A DNA stretch of 9,113 nucleotides, taken from positions 1-9,113 of the forward strand of contig UQMW01000063.1 of NCBI GenBank assembly GCA_900542275.1. Direction: 5' to 3'. The position numbers and the translations under genes are program-made. Each line of letters begins with the position of its first letter. Position 1 is the first letter of the stretch. The notes below the pieces were generated by a model. It had not been told where the DNA came from. It ran no database searches and saw only the letters and a list, made by a program, of their open reading frames with translations. The DNA comes from an uncultured Collinsella sp. (lineage in GTDB: Bacteria > Actinomycetota > Coriobacteriia > Coriobacteriales > Coriobacteriaceae). Below, in pieces: positions 5,834 through 9,113 of the stretch.

Positions 5834-7309
5834 CTACAGCGCCATCGTGCGGGCGCGGTCGATACGCGCCAGACAGTCGTCGCGGCCGACGAGCGCCATG
5901 GTCTCGCCCAGCGGGGGGCTCACCATGTTGCCGCAGACGGCGACGCGCACGGCCTGGAACACCACGCGCTTCTTGAGGTCCATCTGCTCGGGCAGCGGCT
6001 CAAGCGCGGCGTCGATGGCCTCGGCAGTCCACTTGTCCACGCCCTCGAGCGCGGCCTTGGCGGCGTCCAGAATGGAACCCATACCCTCCTTGGCCAGGCC
6101 CTTGTTAACGGATTTCTCGTCATACTCGAGCGTCTCGGCCGTGGCAAAGATGGGAGCGGCGACAGTCACGGCTTCGGCCGGCATCTTGGTGCGCGGCTTG
6201 ACGATGGCGGCAAGCGCATCGATCCAATCCTCGCCGTACTCGACGTTACCCTCGATGAGACCCGCCTCGTGCAGCTCGGGAACCATGATCTCGTCGGCAA
6301 ACTGGGCATCGGACATGCCGTTGATGTACTCGGCATTGACCCAGTCGAGCTTCTTGGGGTCAAAGGTCGCCGGGTTCTTGGAGATGCGGTCGAGCGAGAA
6401 CTTGCTAGCAAGAACATCGCGCGGGATGATCGTGGTCTCGCCGTCGAGCGACCAGCCAAGCAGCGCCAGGTAGTTGACGAAGGCGTCGGAAAGGTAACCG
6501 GCGTCGCGGTACTCCTCCACCGAAGTTGCGCCGTGGCGCTTAGAGAGCTTCTTACCGTCGGCGCCCAGGATCATGGAGATGTGGGCGAACGTGGGCACGG
6601 GCGCGCCGAGGGCCTCGTAGACCATGACCTGGCGCGGGGTGTTGGACAGGTGGTCGTCGCCGCGGATGACATGGGTGATCTTCATCATGGCGTCGTCGAC
6701 GACGGTCGCGAAGTTGTACGTGGGCGTGCCATCGGAGCGGAAGATGACAAAGTCGTCGAGCTCCTTGGCGTCGAAGGTCACCTCGCCGTGAACGGCGTCG
6801 TGGATACGGACGTCGCCGCGGTCCTCGGGCACCTTGATGCGCAGGACGTAGGACTCGCCGGCCTCGATGCGGCGGCGGGCCTCCTCGGGATCAAGATCGC
6901 GGCAACGACGCTGATAGCCCTGGAAGGGGTCCTTGCGCTCCTGCGCGGCCTTGCGGTCGGCGTCGAGCTGCTCCTTGGTGCAGAAGCAGGGATAGGCCTT
7001 GCCCTCGTCCCAAAGTTTCTGGGCGGCCTGCTTGTACAGGTCCAGGCGCTCGGTCTGGGCATAGGGGCCATAGTCGCCGCCCACCTCGGGACCCTCGTCC
7101 CAATCCAGGCCCAGCCAACGCATGGCGCGCAGGATGATCTGCGTATTCTCGTCGGTGGAACGGGTGGGATCGGTGTCGTCGATGCGCAGGATGAACGTGC
7201 CGCCGTTAGCACGGGCGAAAGCCCAGTTATAGATAGCGGTGCGGGCGCCGCCGATGTGCAGCTTGCCCGTCGGTGAGGGTGCAAAGCGGACGCGAACGTC
7301 TGATGCCAT
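5834..7309 (-). CDS. gltX: Glutamyl-tRNA synthetase
   Basis: The 491-residue class I synthetase attaches glutamate to tRNA. The ATP-binding HIGH-type motif is PSPTGKLHIGGARTAIYNW (11-29), and the KMSKS-type loop is KKLSKRHG (253-260). The region between them holds the family-typical GDDHLSNTPRQ (217-227). A partial zinc-site pattern is visible: C108, C110 and C136 are present, but the fourth ligand position (His in E. coli) appears to be D138. The C-terminal anticodon-binding domain is complete. The frame is open to an ATG at 7396, but ATG 7309 gives the family N terminus and has AGGAGA (7315-7320) about 5 bases upstream. The gene appears to be transcribed alone, ending at the hairpin 23 bases downstream, and is divergent from metK. 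Codons strongly favour C and G endings, consistent with high expression. Whether the enzyme also charges tRNA-Gln cannot be told from this window. Confidence 0.95.
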   Translation of the reverse strand: MASDVRVRFAPSPTGKLHIGGARTAIYNWAFARANGGTFILRIDDTDPTRSTDENTQIILRAMRWLGLDWDEGPEVGGDYGPYAQTERLDLYKQAAQKLWDEGKAYPCFCTKEQLDADRKAAQERKDPFQGYQRRCRDLDPEEARRRIEAGESYVLRIKVPEDRGDVRIHDAVHGEVTFDAKELDDFVIFRSDGTPTYNFATVVDDAMMKITHVIRGDDHLSNTPRQVMVYEALGAPVPTFAHISMILGADGKKLSKRHGATSVEEYRDAGYLSDAFVNYLALLGWSLDGETTIIPRDVLASKFSLDRISKNPATFDPKKLDWVNAEYINGMSDAQFADEIMVPELHEAGLIEGNVEYGEDWIDALAAIVKPRTKMPAEAVTVAAPIFATAETLEYDEKSVNKGLAKEGMGSILDAAKAALEGVDKWTAEAIDAALEPLPEQMDLKKRVVFQAVRVAVCGNMVSPPLGETMALVGRDDCLARIDRARTMAL

Positions 7310-7349
7310 GGAAATCTCCTCGATTGCAGGATGGATGTCTAACCGCATT

Positions 7350-7355
7350 AGTATA
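7350..7355 (-). promoter_or_regulatory. Candidate gltX -10 box
   Basis: The minus strand reads TATACT, a 5 of 6 match to the bacterial -10 consensus, about 40 bases upstream of the gltX ATG. No good -35 sequence is seen at 16-18 bases. The assignment rests on the -10 match and its position alone. Confidence 0.4.
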
Positions 7356-7384
7356 AAGCAACAATGCCCACCTCCGCACAAAGG

Positions 7385-7490
7385 GCACCGACCCACTCAT
7401 TGGGGACAGACTTGAATGATCAGTCTTTGGGCAACCTGTCGGCACTTAGGTAAGGCTGATCATTTAAGTCTGTCCCCAATGAGTAGGTGC
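7385..7490. repeat. Long inverted repeat (REP/MITE-like) between gltX and metK
   Basis: Arms 7395-7423 and 7456-7484 (29 bases each) are reverse complements with 28 matches; the single difference is a G-T that would still pair in RNA. The core is TTGGGGACAGACTT against AAGTCTGTCCCCAA. The loop is 32 bases. Short outer arms GCACC (7385-7389) and GGTGC (7486-7490) extend the stem past an uneven internal loop. The right foot contains GTAG, a tetranucleotide seen at the foot of many REP sequences. There is no transposase or open reading frame inside. It lies between the two divergent promoters. The likeliest identity is a non-autonomous palindromic element mobilised by a REP-associated (Y1) transposase elsewhere in the genome, which is an inference. 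Confidence 0.75.
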
Positions 7491-7520
7491 GGAAAGGGTG
7501 TGAATGTTTGATTTACGCGC

Positions 7521-7526
7521 TATGAT
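7521..7526 (+). promoter_or_regulatory. Candidate metK -10 box
   Basis: TATGAT matches 5 of 6 bases of the -10 consensus and lies 67 bases upstream of the metK start. No convincing -35 box is seen at the right spacing. If used, transcription would start near 7533 and the leader would include the hairpin at 7545-7571. Confidence 0.4.
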
Positions 7527-7544
7527 GTGCCCTTGCATAGAGAG

Positions 7545-7581
7545 CCCGGCGGAATGGTAACGGTCGCCGGGACACGTTTTT
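7545..7581 (+). promoter_or_regulatory. metK leader hairpin with T tract (possible attenuator)
   Basis: CCCGGCG (7545-7551) pairs perfectly with CGCCGGG (7565-7571) around a 13-base loop GAATGGTAACGGT. It is followed by ACACG and five T residues (7577-7581). The metK Shine-Dalgarno AAAGGA (7583-7588) comes immediately after. A terminator-like hairpin between promoter and start codon suggests regulated read-through or translation control. I cannot match it to any S-adenosylmethionine riboswitch class I know, and the leader looks too short for SAM-I. It might be only a stabilising 5' hairpin. Confidence 0.45.
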
Positions 7582-7593
7582 GAAAGGACAATC

Positions 7594-8874
<1,281 letters not shown>

Positions 8875-8911
8875 GCCAACGGCAAAAGCTGCAGCCACAT
8901 ATCGATGCACC

Positions 8912-8947
8912 AAAAGAAGTACCGGCCCCAACCGGTACTTCTTTTTT
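8912..8947 (+). terminator. metK intrinsic terminator
   Basis: AAAAGAAGTACCGG (8912-8925) pairs perfectly with CCGGTACTTCTTTT (8932-8945) around the loop CCCCAA, ending in a run of six T. It begins 38 bases after the metK stop. The A-rich left arm may let it act on the minus strand as well. Confidence 0.92.
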
Positions 8948-9113
8948 ATTAATCCGGTGGTGAAGATATTTCGATATGGGCATACGCAACGTCAGCAGCC
9001 AATGAATTTTGGAGCACATGCGCCTCTACCATGTATCCTTAGTCCCGAGGGGCGGGGCATAAGGTCGATCGCGAGTTCCGCACGAGCCGGAGAGCACTTA
9101 ATGTGCTCTCCGT
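8948..9113. other. Unassigned intergenic region at the right edge
   Basis: These 166 bases hold no convincing coding sequence. A very weak plus-strand promoter may be present: TTGGAG (9009-9014) and TATCCT (9034-9039) at a long 19-base spacing. This would start an untranslated RNA near 9046 that begins in the G-rich GAGGGGCGGGGC and runs into the hairpin at 9088-9112. It may be the leader of a gene, or a small RNA, cut by the window end. I could not match it to 6S, 6C, SRP, tmRNA or RNase P RNA. Confidence 0.3.
9088..9112. other. Perfect hairpin at the window edge
   Basis: CGGAGAGCAC (9088-9097) pairs perfectly with GTGCTCTCCG (9103-9112), a 10-bp stem with the 5-base loop TTAAT. Only one base (T) follows before the window ends, so a plus-strand T tract cannot be judged. 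On the minus strand GCTCGTGC follows, so it is not a minus-strand terminator. It may be part of a leader RNA, a small RNA or an attenuator. Confidence 0.55.

Noticed and set aside
5798..7276. Full-length open frame antisense to gltX (492 codons)
   Set aside because: It mirrors gltX codon bias in G+C-rich DNA. The product is low-complexity (rich in V, G, L, D, H) with no recognisable domain, and gltX is intact on the other strand.
7310..7396. Upstream start for gltX adding 29 residues
   Set aside because: The added Cys/His-containing stretch is outside the family fold, overlaps the candidate -10 box, and the good AGGAGA site favours ATG 7309.
7385..7490. Complete insertion sequence between gltX and metK
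   Set aside because: There is no transposase frame between the arms; the whole element is about 106 bases.
7533..7593. SAM-I or SAM-VI riboswitch upstream of metK
   Set aside because: The conserved core sequences of those classes as I know them are not visible, and the leader is short. Only a hairpin with a T tract can be supported.
8948..9113. 6C, 6S, SRP or RNase P RNA at the right edge
   Set aside because: The C-rich loops of 6C RNA, the SRP tetraloop region and the RNase P conserved cores could not be found on either strand.

Overview
The window reads as ordinary chromosomal housekeeping DNA from a G+C-rich bacterium. The best guess is an actinomycete of the Coriobacteriia, close to Collinsella. 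That guess rests on the G/C-ending codons of the best-conserved genes, the protein sequences and the style of the intergenic repeats, and no search was run to confirm it. Six protein genes are supported; five lie on the minus strand and one on the plus strand. I see no CRISPR array, tRNA, rRNA, complete insertion sequence, phage gene or defence gene, and no multi-gene system that looks new.

Layout from left to right. Positions 1-158 hold a strong G+C-rich hairpin, probably a bidirectional terminator, and a long imperfect hairpin that ends 4 bases from the rsmB stop codon. Next come, all on the minus strand, rsmB (16S rRNA cytosine-5 methyltransferase), fmt (methionyl-tRNA formyltransferase), def (peptide deformylase) and priA (replication restart helicase). 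fmt and rsmB overlap by 4 bases. def follows priA by 18 bases. A 208-base gap with a terminator-like hairpin separates def from fmt. A 140-base gap between priA and gltX carries the gltX terminator, a small inverted repeat and what looks like a decayed piece of a larger repeat. gltX (glutamyl-tRNA synthetase, minus strand) and metK (S-adenosylmethionine synthetase, plus strand) are divergent. The 284 bases between them contain a nearly perfect 29-base inverted repeat with a 32-base loop, and a G+C-rich hairpin in the metK leader. metK ends at a textbook terminator, and the last 166 bases hold no gene I can identify.

How the genes work together. Fmt formylates the initiator Met-tRNA, Def removes the formyl group from the new protein, and RsmB methylates 16S rRNA with S-adenosylmethionine, which MetK makes. 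GltX charges tRNA for translation. PriA restarts stalled replication forks and is commonly found next to def/fmt/rsmB in bacteria. The most interesting points are the dispersed-repeat-like inverted repeats, a consensus sliding-clamp-binding pentapeptide at the N terminus of PriA, the metK leader hairpin, and two insertions in MetK.
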